Below, piece after piece: positions 52,698-62,245 of a stretch of DNA of 64,000 nt. Each line of letters opens with the position of its first letter. Position 1 is the first letter of the stretch. Below the pieces are notes generated by a model. That model was not told the origin of the DNA. It did not search any database and was given only the letters and a program-made list of their open reading frames with translations. Position numbers and translations under genes: made by a program. The stretch lies in the NCBI RefSeq assembly GCF_005144415.1, contig NZ_SWJE01000003.1:424513-488512 (forward strand), read 5' to 3'. This stretch comes from Trinickia terrae. Lineage in GTDB: Bacteria; Pseudomonadota; Gammaproteobacteria; Burkholderiales; Burkholderiaceae.

Positions 52698-53879
52698 ATG
52701 AAGCGTCTTTCACTCCTCGCCTTGCCCGCCGGCCTCCTTTTGTCCGTCGGCGCCTACGCCCAGAGCACTGCTGGTTCGAGCAGCGTCACGCTGTACGGGA
52801 TCGTCGATGCGGGCATCGCCTACGTGCATAACGCGCAAGGCGCGAACGGCCGGAACCAGTCGACGCTCGTGGCGGCGAACAGCGGCACTGTGTCGGGCAG
52901 CCGCTGGGGCCTGAAGGGCACCGAGGATCTCGGCGGCGGGCTTTCGGCGCTGTTCCAGCTCGAGAACGGCTTCAGCGTCTTCAACGGCACGCTCAGGCAG
53001 GGCTCGCGCGAGTTCGGCCGCAAGTCGGTGGTCGGGCTCTCGGGCAACACGTGGGGCACGGTCACGCTGGGCCGCCAGTACGACCCGCTCGTCGACCAGG
53101 TGCAGGCGCTCACTGAAGACGCCTATTTCGGCGGCGTGTTCGGCACCCCGGGCGACCTCGACAACTACGACAACAGCCTGCGCGTGAGCAATTCGATCAA
53201 GTACGTGAGTCCGAACTGGGCGGGCTTCCAGGTCGAGGCGCTGTACGGCCTGGGGGGCGTGGCGGGCTCGAACGGGGCCGGGCGCACCTACAGCTTCGGC
53301 GCGGCCTACGCGAACGGGCCGCTCGCGCTCGCCGCGGGCTACTTCTACGCGAACGGCGGCAACAGCACGACCAACGGCGTGCGGGCCTGGACGAGCAGCT
53401 CCGACAGCCTCTTCAACACGGTGATCAACCAGGGCTTCGCGAGTGCCGATTCGATCCAGATCGTGCGCGTGGGCGCGCAATACGCGATCGGTCCGGTGAC
53501 CACGGGTCTCGCGTATTCGAACACGCAGTACGGCCACGATTCATCGTCGCTGTTCCATACGACGGCCAAGTTCAACAACGGCTCGGCGTTCTTCAACTAC
53601 CAGCTGAACCCGGCGCTGCGCGCGGGCGTGGGCTACAACTACACGTCGCTGACGGGGCCGGCGTCGGCGCACTACAACCAGGTCAACCTGGGCGCGGACT
53701 ATGCGCTCTCGAAGCGCACCGATCTCTATGCGCTGTTCGGCTATCAGAAGGCGAGCGGCAACACGCTGAACGCGTCGGGCGCGGTGGTCAGCGCGCAGGC
53801 GTCGATCGGCGACTTCGGCGTGAACTCGGGGACGAACTCGCAGGATCTGGCGGTGGTTGGGATTCGGCATAAGTTCTGA
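52698..53879 (+). CDS. Trimeric outer-membrane porin (Burkholderia OmpC-like)
   Basis: 393 residues. A signal peptide ('LSLLALPAGLLLSVGAYAQS') is followed by the family start 'SVTLYGIVDAGIAYVHNAQG', then 'SRWGLKGTEDLGGGLSALFQ' and 'RKSVVGLSGNTWGTVTLGRQ', repeated beta strands with alternating polar and hydrophobic residues, and the terminal 'GIRHKF' with the C-terminal Phe needed for BAM insertion. It allows diffusion of small polar solutes. A GCCCTGC/GCAGGGC hairpin (53897-53913) lies just after the stop but lacks a T run. Confidence 0.95.
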   Translation: MKRLSLLALPAGLLLSVGAYAQSTAGSSSVTLYGIVDAGIAYVHNAQGANGRNQSTLVAANSGTVSGSRWGLKGTEDLGGGLSALFQLENGFSVFNGTLRQGSREFGRKSVVGLSGNTWGTVTLGRQYDPLVDQVQALTEDAYFGGVFGTPGDLDNYDNSLRVSNSIKYVSPNWAGFQVEALYGLGGVAGSNGAGRTYSFGAAYANGPLALAAGYFYANGGNSTTNGVRAWTSSSDSLFNTVINQGFASADSIQIVRVGAQYAIGPVTTGLAYSNTQYGHDSSSLFHTTAKFNNGSAFFNYQLNPALRAGVGYNYTSLTGPASAHYNQVNLGADYALSKRTDLYALFGYQKASGNTLNASGAVVSAQASIGDFGVNSGTNSQDLAVVGIRHKF

Positions 53880-54046
53880 TCTCGGCGGGCGGCGCAGCCC
53901 TGCGAAGCAGGGCGCGATTTATGCGTTTTGATGCCAATCGGAGAAATCCGATTTCGCGGTTTTGTTGTTCGATGCAGACAGGCTGATAGGTAAATCTAAG
54001 CATTGCGGCTATCGTTCGTGCGCTAAAAATGTCTGACGCGTGAACG

Positions 54047-57000
54047 ATGAACAAGAGCCGCTACCGCTTGGTATTCAACCCGCGCCGGGGGATGCTGGTT
54101 GCAGTCGAAGAGACCGCGGCTGCTACGGCCCGAGCGCATCATGGCGAAACTCGCCATGCCGGGGCATGTTCCCATTCGAACCCAGTTTGCTTTGCGCTGC
54201 GCGGCATTGCCCTTGCCATGTCTTTGGCGCTCGGTGCGCTGTCGAGTGGCACACCGGCCCTCGCGCAGATCGTGCCGACGCCGGGCGCGGCCACTCAAGT
54301 CATCCAAACGCCCAACGGCCTGCCGCAAGTCAACGTCGCCGCGCCCTCCGCAGCAGGCGTCTCGGTCAACACCTACAACCAGTTCGACGTTCAAAGAAAC
54401 GGCGCGATCCTGAACAACTCGCCCACGCTCGTGAACACGCAGCAGGCGGGCGTCATCAACGGCAACCCGAACTTCGGGCAGGGGCAGTCGGCGCGCATCA
54501 TCGTCAATCAAGTCAACAGTACGAACGCCTCCATGCTCCGGGGCTATGTGGAGATCGCAGGCAGCCGCGCCGAAGTCGTGCTGGCCAATCCGAATGGCAT
54601 CGTCGTCGATGGCGGCGGCTTCATCAACACGAGCCGCGCCACGCTAAGTACGGGCCAGCCGTACTACGGAGCGGATGGCTCGCTGGCCGGATTCAATGTG
54701 AATCGCGGCCTCATCACCGTGCAAGGCGCGGGCCTGAACGCCTCGAACGTCGATCAGGTCGATCTGATCGCGCGCGCGGTGCAGGCGAACGCGGCGATCT
54801 ACGCGAAGAATTTGAACGTTGTGACGGGCGCGAATCGCGTCGATCACGATACATTGAACGCCACGCCGATTCAGGGCGACGGCCCCGCGCCGTTGCTGGC
54901 GATCGACGTGAGCCAGCTCGGCGGCATGTACGCCAATCGTATCCACCTTGTCGCGAATGAGCACGGAGTCGGGGTGTCGAACGCGGGCGTGCTGGCCGCG
55001 CAGGCGGGCGACCTGACGCTGCAAACGAACGGGCAACTCGTCTTGACCGGCAAGACCAACGCGAGCGGGAATCTGAACCTCGCGGCGCAGGACGGCATTC
55101 AGAACAGCGGCACGACTTACGGCCAGCAGAACGTGAGCGTCACAACGGGCGGCACGCTGCAAAACAGCGGCACGCTCGCCGCGCAGGGCAATCTCGACGC
55201 GACGGCCGGCAGCGTCGCATCGAGCGGCACACTCGGCGCAGGCGTCAATCCGGACGGCGCGGTGGGCGCGAGCGGAGATCTGGCCGTCACGGCAGCCGGT
55301 CAGCTGAGCGCGACGGGCCAGAACGTGGCCGGCGGCAGCCTGTCGATGACGGGCGGCGGGATCGATCTGTCCGGCTCGCAGACGGCCGCGAATGGGAATG
55401 TATCGCTGCGTGCGCATGCGGGCGACGTTGATCTGAGCGGCGCGACGACGAGCGCCCAGGGCGCGCTCGACGCGCAAGCGTCGGGCGCCGTGCGCAATGA
55501 TCGCGGCACGCTGTCGAGCCTCGCGGACCTGACGATCGACGGCGGCAGCGTATCGAACCAGGGCGGGCTGATGTCCGCGGGCGGGCCGCTGACGGTGCGC
55601 GCCTCGGGCGCGCTCGCGAACCAAGGCGGCACGTTCGTCACCGATGGCGCGCTGACGTTGAACGCAGGCGATATCTCCAATCACCAAGGCACGCTGCAAA
55701 GCGGCGGCGCGCTGACGGCATCGGGCGCGTCGCTCGACAACACGGCGGGCCGCATCGTGTCGCTCGGCAGCGACGATGGCGACAATCTGTCGATCACGAC
55801 GACCGGGCAAGTCACGAACGCCGCCGGCATGACCGCGCGCGGGGCGCAGGGCGGCGTGATCGGCGGCAACGGCAACGTGACGCTCACCGCGGCCTCGCTC
55901 GTGAACACCCAAGGCGGGCAACTGAGCGGCGCGAGCCTGAGCCTGCGCGCGGACAGTCTGAACAACGGCGGCGGGCAAATCGGCACGGTCGCCGCTCTCT
56001 CCGTCGCGCGTAGCGTCAGCGACGCTGGCGGCGACATCGCCATCACGACCGGCGCCCTCTCCAACGCGCTCGGCACGATCGGCGCGACGCGCAACCTGTC
56101 CGTCACGTCGAGCACGTTGTTCGGCGGCGGCGCCTACAGCGCGGCCAACGACCTGACGCTCAATCTCCAAGGCGACTTCACCAACACCCCGGACTACCAG
56201 TTCAACGCGGGCCACGACCTTGCCTTCACGCTGCCGGGCACGTTCACCAACGCGGGCGGCCTGATCAGCGTGAACGATCTGCGCGTGAATTCCGGCGACA
56301 TCGTCAACCGCGGCGCGATGGCCGCAGGCGGCCTGTTGCGGACGAGCTCGAACACGCTGACGAACACCGGCACGCTGGTGGGCGGCAGCGTCTCGCTCGC
56401 GGCCGCTTCGACGCTCGCGAACGTCGGCCCGACGGCGCTGATCGGCGCCTCGGACAGCAGCGGTCTGCTCGAACTGCTCGCCAACGACATCCAAAACCGC
56501 GACGACACCACCGCGACCGACACGCCCGCGCTGACGGCCATCTACGGCCTGGGCCGCGTGGTGCTCGCGGGCGGCAAGGACGCGAACGGCCACTACACGA
56601 ACGCGGCGCGGATCGTGAATCAGTCGGGGCTGATCCAGTCCGGCGGCGACATGGCGCTCTCCGCCGATCTCGTCACCAACACGCGACGCGAGGTACAGAC
56701 CGCGTGGACGCCGCAGGTCGATGCGGCGCTGCTCGAGAGCTTGGGCATCAGCTTGTCCGGCCGCACTGGCCAAGTGGGCGTGAAGGATCCGGCGAGCATC
56801 GGCGGGGTGTATGTGGAGCCGCCGCACGGCGGCGAATACAACAGCACCTACCAATACACGACCTACACGGGCACGGCGCTGGCGAACCTCGTCACGAAGA
56901 TCAGCCCGGCGGCGCAGATCGTGGCGGGCGGGAATCTGGATGCCTCGTCGGTCGGCACGCTCCAGAACTACTGGAGCCAAGTGGCGGCGGCCGGCAACAT

Positions 57001-60000
57001 CGCGATGCCCGCCACGCTCGACCAGGACAGCTGGCGGGGCCAAACCGCCCCGCAGCTGAAGGTGACCTATACGGGCCGCTACTGGTACCGCAACTACGAC
57101 GGCAGCAAGTTCTGGAGCTATACGTTCTGCGACAGCGGCTGCAACGCCCCGGCCGACATCCGCACCTACGCGCTGCCAAGCTACGAATCGAGCTTCGTGG
57201 CGAACGGCACGCTCTCCGGCACGGGCGTGAGCATTCACAACCCGGGCAGCAACGCCTCGATCCCGTCGCTGGGCCTGCCGCCGGGCGTGGACATCGGCAA
57301 GGTCAACGGTGGCGTGGACCCGGTGATCGCGAGCGCCACCGCGCAAAACGTGCTGAACAACCTGACGATGCCGCAAGGCGGGCTCTTCAAGCCGACGACA
57401 GCGCCGGGCGCGACGTACCTAATCGAAACGAATCCGGCCTTCACGAATCAGCGCTCGTTCATGTCGAGCGACTATTACCTGCAGCAATTGGGGCTGAATC
57501 CCGATCAGGTCGCCAAGCGCTTGGGCGACGGCTTCTATGAACAGCAACTGGTGCGCAACCAGATCACGTCGCTCACGGGCAAGGCGGTGCTGGGGCCGTA
57601 CACGAACATCGAGTCGATGTATGGCGCGTTGCTCGCCTCGGGCGCGGCGCTCGCGCAATCGCTGAATCTGCCGCTGGGCATGGGGTTGTCGGCCGCGCAG
57701 GTCGCGCAGTTGACGAGCAATGTCGTGCTGATGGAGACGCGCATCGTCGATGGGCAAACGGTGCTGGTGCCGGTCGTGTATCTGGCGAAGGCCGATCAGC
57801 AGGAGATGGGCAATGGTCCCTTGATCGCGGCGCGCGACATCGATTTGAAAAACACGCAATCGTTCGTCAACAGCGGCACGGTCAAGGCGACGAACAGCCT
57901 CTCGATCGACGGCGCGAGCATTGACAACCGTTACGGTTCGCTGCAAAGCGGCGCTCTGATGGCGTTGACGACGACGGGCGATGTCGATCTGACCTCGGCG
58001 AACTTGAAGGCGGGGAGCCTCTTCTTGAACGCGGGCAGCGACCTGATTCTGGATACGGCGACGCAGACGACGAAGCAGGTCAATGCCGATGGCGCAACGC
58101 GCGTGAACACGGCGCTTGGGCCCATTGCGCAGCTCGACGTGGCGGGCGACGCCGCGATCATCACGGGCGGCGACTTCCGGCAGAACGCGGGGGCGCTGTC
58201 GGTGGGCGGCAACCTGGGGATGCAGATCGACGGGGATTGGACGCTTGGTGCGCAGGAAGTCGGCGAGCACAAAGTGGTGGCACGCGATAGTGGCGTCTCG
58301 AATACAGACATTCGCAGTGCCGTGGGCAGCAGCGTGACGGTCGGAGGGGCGTCGGCGATTGCGGTGGGTGGCGATCTGACGGCAAAGGGTGCGCAGATCG
58401 ACCTGGGCGGCGGCGGGACGATCGCCGCGCAAGGCAACGTGTCGCTGCTCTCGGCGAGCGGCACCTCGACGGTGGACAGCTCGAGCGCGGGCAGCGGCAG
58501 CGGGCGCAGCTATGCGGAGACGTATCACGCATTGGACCAGACGCTCACGGGCACGACGCTGACGGGCGGCGACACGGTCAACCTCGTGTCGGGCAAGGAC
58601 ATCACGCTACAAGGCAGCGCGATCAGCCTCGCGCAAGGCAATGCGAACCTGATCGCTGCGGGCGACGTCTCCATCGGCGCGGCCACTGAGACGCATGCGC
58701 TCAAGATGGACGAGACGCATAGCCATAGCGGAATCGCGAGCGGCTCGAAGGTGGCGAGCGGGCTTGATCAGACGGCGACGTATAGCGTCGGAAGCATTGT
58801 GTCGGCCGATGGCGTGAACGTGGTGAGCGGCAGAGACATCAATGTGACGGGTAGCACGATCGTGGGCACGAACGATGTCGCGCTTCGTGCGGCGCGCGAT
58901 GTGACGATTACGACCTCGCAAGACACCTTCAACTCGTCGGACTACTACCAGAAGAAAGAGACGGGGTTGATGTCGGGCGGGGGCTTTGCGGTCTCGGTGG
59001 GCTCGCAATCGACCAAGGACCAGCAACACACGTCATCGGTCACGAATAACAGCAGCACGATCGGCTCGCTCGCGGGCAATCTGAGCATCGCGGCGGGCAA
59101 CGACTTGCACGTGACGGGCAGCAACCTGATCGCGGCGCAAAACATCAGCGGCACGGGCGCGAACGTGACGATCGATGCGGCACAAAACACGAGCCACTAC
59201 GACCGCACGCATGAGGTGTCGAAAAGCGGCGTGACGGTGGGTTTGGCGGGCAGCGTGGCGGAGTCGGCGTCCAACGTGGTGAACCAATCGCGTGCGGCGA
59301 GCGAAAGCCGCGACGGGCGAGCGGCGGCGTTGCACGGGATCGCCGCGGCGGGCAATGCGGCGATGACGGTGGCGGGCGTGACGGGCGGCGCCTTGGCTGG
59401 CCCGAGCCCGAGTCTCGCCGTACAGGTGAGCGTGGGCTCGTCGCATAGCAAGGACACGTTCTCGGAGGACCAGGCGACGCACACGGGCTCGACGGTGATG
59501 GCCGGCGGCACGGCGGCGTTCGTGGCGACGGGCAACGGCGCGCCTGGCAGCGGCAATGTGACGATTGCGGGCTCGAACATGAGCGCGAGCGATGTGATTC
59601 TGTCGGCGAAGAGCCAAATCAACCTCATCAACACGACGGATACGGATTCGACGCGCAGCACGAACGAGGCGAGCAGCGCGAGCGTGGGGGTGTCGTTCGG
59701 CACGAATGGGTTTGGTGTGTCGGCGGCGATGTCGAAGGCGCATGGCGACGGCAACAGCGATGCGCAGATTCAGAACAACACGCATGTGAGCGGTGCGAAT
59801 TCCGTCACGCTGGTCTCGGGCGGCAACGCCAACCTCATCGGCGCGAACGTGACGGGTAACACGGTGCTGGCCGATATCGGCGGCAACTTGAATATTGCAA
59901 GCGTGCAGGATGTGACGACGAGCGCGGCGCATCAGAGCAGCATGGGCGGGGGCTTTAGCATCAGCCAGGGCGGGGGTAGCGCGAGCTTTAGCACGTCGCA

Positions 60001-61504
60001 TGGCGATGCAAGTGGCTCGTACGTGGGCGTCAATGAGCAGGCGGGTATCCAAGCGGGCGACGGCGGATTCAATCTGAACGTGAAGGGCAATACGGATCTG
60101 AGTGGCGCGTATATCGCGAGCACGGCGGATGCGGACAAGAACGGCCTCGCCACGGGGACGCTGACCTTCTCGGATCTGCAGAACCACTCGGAGTACAGCG
60201 CATCGAGCAGCGGCTTTAGCACGGGTGCGACGGGCAAGGCGAGCGGTACGGGCTCGGTCAGTGGCGCGGGCGGGGTGACGCCGATGCTGAGCCAGCATGA
60301 CAGCGGCAGCGAGGATGCGAGCACGCGAAGCGCGATTGCCCCGGGCACGATCAGCATCACGGATCAGGCGAACCAGACGCAGGACGTGGCGAGCTCAAAC
60401 CGCGACACTTCGAACCTGAATGGCACGGTGTCGAAGCTGCCGGATGTGCAGGGGCTTCTCGCGGATCAGGCCGACATGATGAATGCCGTGCAGGCGGCGG
60501 GCCAAGTCGTCGCACAAGGCATAGGTGCATACGCCGATCAGAAACAAAAGGAAGCCCAGGCCAACGCGAAAATGGCTGCCGAAACTGGCAACCCTGAACT
60601 CGCCGCGCAATGGCAAGCTCAGGCGGATTCGTGGGCAGAGGGAGGGGCCAACCGAGTCGCGCTGCACGTGGGCGGTGGTGCACTCATTGGCGGACTCGGT
60701 GGCGGTGGCATCGGCACAGCGGCGCAAGGCGCGGCTGGGGCCGGATTAGCTGCGGCGTTTGCTGGAAAGCTCAACGGCTTGGCGGACAATATCGGCGATG
60801 CCACGGGTTCGATGACGATAGGTAACATCGCATCGAACGTGATTGCGGGAGCGGGCGGCTTCCTGATCGGCGGCAACGTGGGAGCGGTGACGGCGGCCAA
60901 TGCGGATCTCTACAATCGAAGCTTCGGGAATGCTGATGGAACCGGTGGCACGGGTGGCCCGTTTGGGATGGGTAAGGACAAAGACCCGTTCAGGGTGGAT
61001 CTCGTGAGCAAGGTTTGCGGGGCCGGTACGACCTGCACCGATGCGCAGGTCAAGCAGCTCTTGCAGGCGCAGGGCGAGATGTCGAAGGCGCTTGGCGAGT
61101 CGCCACTGATTGCCTCGATATCGCCGAACTATGCGACCGCAAATGGCGGCGTACTATCTGCCAATGGAACGCTTTCCATGAATCTTTACGATGGCCAACG
61201 ATATGTTGGAGGTGGAGTGGCAATGACAAACCCATCTGCTGTGTCTTGGATGCCGAGCGGAACCGTAACATTCGGATGGATCATCGGCGCGCGTGATGGA
61301 AGCGCAACAAATTCATTCATGAATGGTAGTGGAAGCCAATACTTTGCATCCGTTCCCACGCCATTTGGTGTCAACGTGTTTGGTGCGATTACACACGCTT
61401 ACGGAGGCGGAAATGCCATTGAGCTCGGAATTGGATCTCCCGGAGGAAAGACCTTCGGTGTAATGCCCTGGGGACATTCTGTTCCTGTTGGGGGGAGCAA
61501 GTAA
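54047..61504 (+). CDS. Filamentous haemagglutinin / CdiA-type two-partner exoprotein
   Basis: 2485 residues. The N-terminus is an extended signal peptide of type V secretion ('MNKSRYRLVFNPRRGMLVAV') followed by a hydrophobic core and 'GTPALAQ'. The TPS domain (about residues 85-330) carries 'FDVQRNGAILNNSPTLVNTQ', 'NPNFGQGQSARIIVNQVN' and 'VVLANPNGIVVDGGGFI'. Hundreds of haemagglutinin repeats follow. Near residue 2285 comes 'NADLYNRSF', an LYN-type motif like that before CdiA-CT toxins in Burkholderia. The last 190 residues are distinct ('SKVCGAGTTCTDAQVKQLL', 'PFGVNVFGAITHAYGGGNAI') and may be a toxin, perhaps an Ntox22-like all-beta type. The TpsB partner is not in the window. Confidence 0.9.
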   Translation: MNKSRYRLVFNPRRGMLVAVEETAAATARAHHGETRHAGACSHSNPVCFALRGIALAMSLALGALSSGTPALAQIVPTPGAATQVIQTPNGLPQVNVAAPSAAGVSVNTYNQFDVQRNGAILNNSPTLVNTQQAGVINGNPNFGQGQSARIIVNQVNSTNASMLRGYVEIAGSRAEVVLANPNGIVVDGGGFINTSRATLSTGQPYYGADGSLAGFNVNRGLITVQGAGLNASNVDQVDLIARAVQANAAIYAKNLNVVTGANRVDHDTLNATPIQGDGPAPLLAIDVSQLGGMYANRIHLVANEHGVGVSNAGVLAAQAGDLTLQTNGQLVLTGKTNASGNLNLAAQDGIQNSGTTYGQQNVSVTTGGTLQNSGTLAAQGNLDATAGSVASSGTLGAGVNPDGAVGASGDLAVTAAGQLSATGQNVAGGSLSMTGGGIDLSGSQTAANGNVSLRAHAGDVDLSGATTSAQGALDAQASGAVRNDRGTLSSLADLTIDGGSVSNQGGLMSAGGPLTVRASGALANQGGTFVTDGALTLNAGDISNHQGTLQSGGALTASGASLDNTAGRIVSLGSDDGDNLSITTTGQVTNAAGMTARGAQGGVIGGNGNVTLTAASLVNTQGGQLSGASLSLRADSLNNGGGQIGTVAALSVARSVSDAGGDIAITTGALSNALGTIGATRNLSVTSSTLFGGGAYSAANDLTLNLQGDFTNTPDYQFNAGHDLAFTLPGTFTNAGGLISVNDLRVNSGDIVNRGAMAAGGLLRTSSNTLTNTGTLVGGSVSLAAASTLANVGPTALIGASDSSGLLELLANDIQNRDDTTATDTPALTAIYGLGRVVLAGGKDANGHYTNAARIVNQSGLIQSGGDMALSADLVTNTRREVQTAWTPQVDAALLESLGISLSGRTGQVGVKDPASIGGVYVEPPHGGEYNSTYQYTTYTGTALANLVTKISPAAQIVAGGNLDASSVGTLQNYWSQVAAAGNIAMPATLDQDSWRGQTAPQLKVTYTGRYWYRNYDGSKFWSYTFCDSGCNAPADIRTYALPSYESSFVANGTLSGTGVSIHNPGSNASIPSLGLPPGVDIGKVNGGVDPVIASATAQNVLNNLTMPQGGLFKPTTAPGATYLIETNPAFTNQRSFMSSDYYLQQLGLNPDQVAKRLGDGFYEQQLVRNQITSLTGKAVLGPYTNIESMYGALLASGAALAQSLNLPLGMGLSAAQVAQLTSNVVLMETRIVDGQTVLVPVVYLAKADQQEMGNGPLIAARDIDLKNTQSFVNSGTVKATNSLSIDGASIDNRYGSLQSGALMALTTTGDVDLTSANLKAGSLFLNAGSDLILDTATQTTKQVNADGATRVNTALGPIAQLDVAGDAAIITGGDFRQNAGALSVGGNLGMQIDGDWTLGAQEVGEHKVVARDSGVSNTDIRSAVGSSVTVGGASAIAVGGDLTAKGAQIDLGGGGTIAAQGNVSLLSASGTSTVDSSSAGSGSGRSYAETYHALDQTLTGTTLTGGDTVNLVSGKDITLQGSAISLAQGNANLIAAGDVSIGAATETHALKMDETHSHSGIASGSKVASGLDQTATYSVGSIVSADGVNVVSGRDINVTGSTIVGTNDVALRAARDVTITTSQDTFNSSDYYQKKETGLMSGGGFAVSVGSQSTKDQQHTSSVTNNSSTIGSLAGNLSIAAGNDLHVTGSNLIAAQNISGTGANVTIDAAQNTSHYDRTHEVSKSGVTVGLAGSVAESASNVVNQSRAASESRDGRAAALHGIAAAGNAAMTVAGVTGGALAGPSPSLAVQVSVGSSHSKDTFSEDQATHTGSTVMAGGTAAFVATGNGAPGSGNVTIAGSNMSASDVILSAKSQINLINTTDTDSTRSTNEASSASVGVSFGTNGFGVSAAMSKAHGDGNSDAQIQNNTHVSGANSVTLVSGGNANLIGANVTGNTVLADIGGNLNIASVQDVTTSAAHQSSMGGGFSISQGGGSASFSTSHGDASGSYVGVNEQAGIQAGDGGFNLNVKGNTDLSGAYIASTADADKNGLATGTLTFSDLQNHSEYSASSSGFSTGATGKASGTGSVSGAGGVTPMLSQHDSGSEDASTRSAIAPGTISITDQANQTQDVASSNRDTSNLNGTVSKLPDVQGLLADQADMMNAVQAAGQVVAQGIGAYADQKQKEAQANAKMAAETGNPELAAQWQAQADSWAEGGANRVALHVGGGALIGGLGGGGIGTAAQGAAGAGLAAAFAGKLNGLADNIGDATGSMTIGNIASNVIAGAGGFLIGGNVGAVTAANADLYNRSFGNADGTGGTGGPFGMGKDKDPFRVDLVSKVCGAGTTCTDAQVKQLLQAQGEMSKALGESPLIASISPNYATANGGVLSANGTLSMNLYDGQRYVGGGVAMTNPSAVSWMPSGTVTFGWIIGARDGSATNSFMNGSGSQYFASVPTPFGVNVFGAITHAYGGGNAIELGIGSPGGKTFGVMPWGHSVPVGGSK

Positions 61505-61515
61505 CGGAGGTTGAA

Positions 61516-61650
61516 ATGGCAACTGGTGGAGGCCCTACGCCAGAGCAATGGGCACGCATGAGTAAAAAGCAAAAAACTGTCTACTGGGTATTTATCGCTG
61601 TAATAGCAGTGATGATAGGAAGTGCAGTAATTGAAAAGCTACTGAGCTAA
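61516..61650 (+). CDS. 44-residue membrane protein, candidate immunity protein of the exoprotein
   Basis: ATG 61516 follows GGAGG (61506-61510), 11 bases after the exoprotein stop. The peptide has a short polar N-terminus ('ATGGGPTPEQWARMSKKQK') and one membrane helix ('VYWVFIAVIAVMIGSAVI'), ending 'EKLLS'. The place directly after the CT region and before a terminator is where a CdiI immunity gene stands. A one-helix inner-membrane protein is unusual for this role and would suit a toxin acting at the membrane. Its GC content is lower than that of the exoprotein body but like that of the CT end, so both were probably acquired together. Confidence 0.65.
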   Translation: MATGGGPTPEQWARMSKKQKTVYWVFIAVIAVMIGSAVIEKLLS

Positions 61651-61651
61651 C

Positions 61652-61682
61652 AGCAACCCCGGCCTTGGCGGGGTTGCTGTTT
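61652..61682 (+). terminator. Terminator after the exoprotein/small-gene pair
   Basis: Perfect 10-bp stem AGCAACCCCG/CGGGGTTGCT with a 7-base loop, followed by GTTTG. The T run is short, but the stem is strong and starts one base after the small gene's stop. Confidence 0.7.
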
Positions 61683-61690
61683 GTAGCGGT

Positions 61691-61922
61691 TTATTCGAGC
61701 TCAGGCGAAATGGTGAGGCAGTTGTTGCGGTAATCGAAGGCGATGCGCATGCGTTGCCCTGGCGAAAAGCCCGCATGTTTGAGCCATACGTCAGCGATTT
61801 GCATCCATGGGATGAAGGGCGCAGGCGGGGGGGGGGTAGTCGGGCGAATCGCGCAAGGTTGTGCCCATGGCGTTGTGAGGGCGTGCGGGCGATAGACGTG
61901 GTTTAAGATTGGCAGTAGCCAT
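61691..61922 (-). pseudogene. SymE-like gene 2, out of frame at a C10 tract
   Basis: The start at 61922 (GAGGAG upstream on the minus strand) gives 'MATANLKPRLSPARPHNAMG' and runs into a tract of ten C (ten G at 61817-61826 on the plus strand). With nine C the frame continues into 'PAPFIPWMQIADVWLKHAGF' and 'SPGQRMRIAFDYRNNCLTIS', a clear SymE C-terminal half, and stops at 61691. The joined protein would be 76 residues, like the 74-residue gene 1. As written the toxin is off. The tract could be phase-variable, a fixed lesion or a read error. Confidence 0.75.
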
Positions 61923-61968
61923 GGTCAACTCCTCGGTTGAGTTGGTGGTGGTCAGCGGGCTGTGAGTG
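61923..61968 (-). promoter_or_regulatory. Conserved leader of symE-like gene 2
   Basis: Minus-strand counterpart of 43096-43141; by eye about 36-38 of some 45 positions agree, including CCCGCTGACCACCA and CAACTC before the Shine-Dalgarno. The coding parts of the two genes are far less alike at their N-termini, so the leader is under its own constraint or the two derive from a recent common module. Confidence 0.6.
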
Positions 61969-62017
61969 TTGGCGCACTGTCGTGTTCGTGACGCAGTGGT
62001 GCGCCACGGCCCTGTTG

Positions 62018-62062
62018 CCGCCGGGTTTGCCGTCGGCCTTCGGCCGCCGTCAAACCCGGCGG
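62018..62062. repeat. Long perfect palindrome upstream of SymE-like gene 2
   Basis: Arms CCGCCGGGTTTG and CAAACCCGGCGG (12 bp) enclose CCGT spacers and an inner CGGCC/GGCCG hairpin, making a nested cruciform-prone structure. It lies about 100 bases before the SymE-like start. No T run follows. It may be a repeat element of the REP type or a control site. The surrounding 323-base gap (61923-62245) has no other supported gene. Confidence 0.65.
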
Positions 62063-62245
62063 GCTGAAGGTGCTGGGTGATGCGAAATAATTCGAGAGGA
62101 ATGCAACCGTGTCTCTGGCAGACTCGCGCCTTTGGGTCAAAACGCACGTCGGGGCAAAAAATTGCGGCAAGCGGGGCACGTCGGGGCGAAACGGTTTGCA
62201 AGCGCTTGTTGCGTCAGGCAAAAACCGTTCTGGGCAACGGTGGGG

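Noticed and set aside
53897..53913. Terminator after the porin gene
   Set aside because: A 7-bp hairpin exists but no T run follows, so I do not call it.
61952..62221. An 89-codon minus-strand gene upstream of SymE-like gene 2
   Set aside because: It crosses the palindrome and the conserved leader, lacks a ribosome site and has no protein-like pattern.
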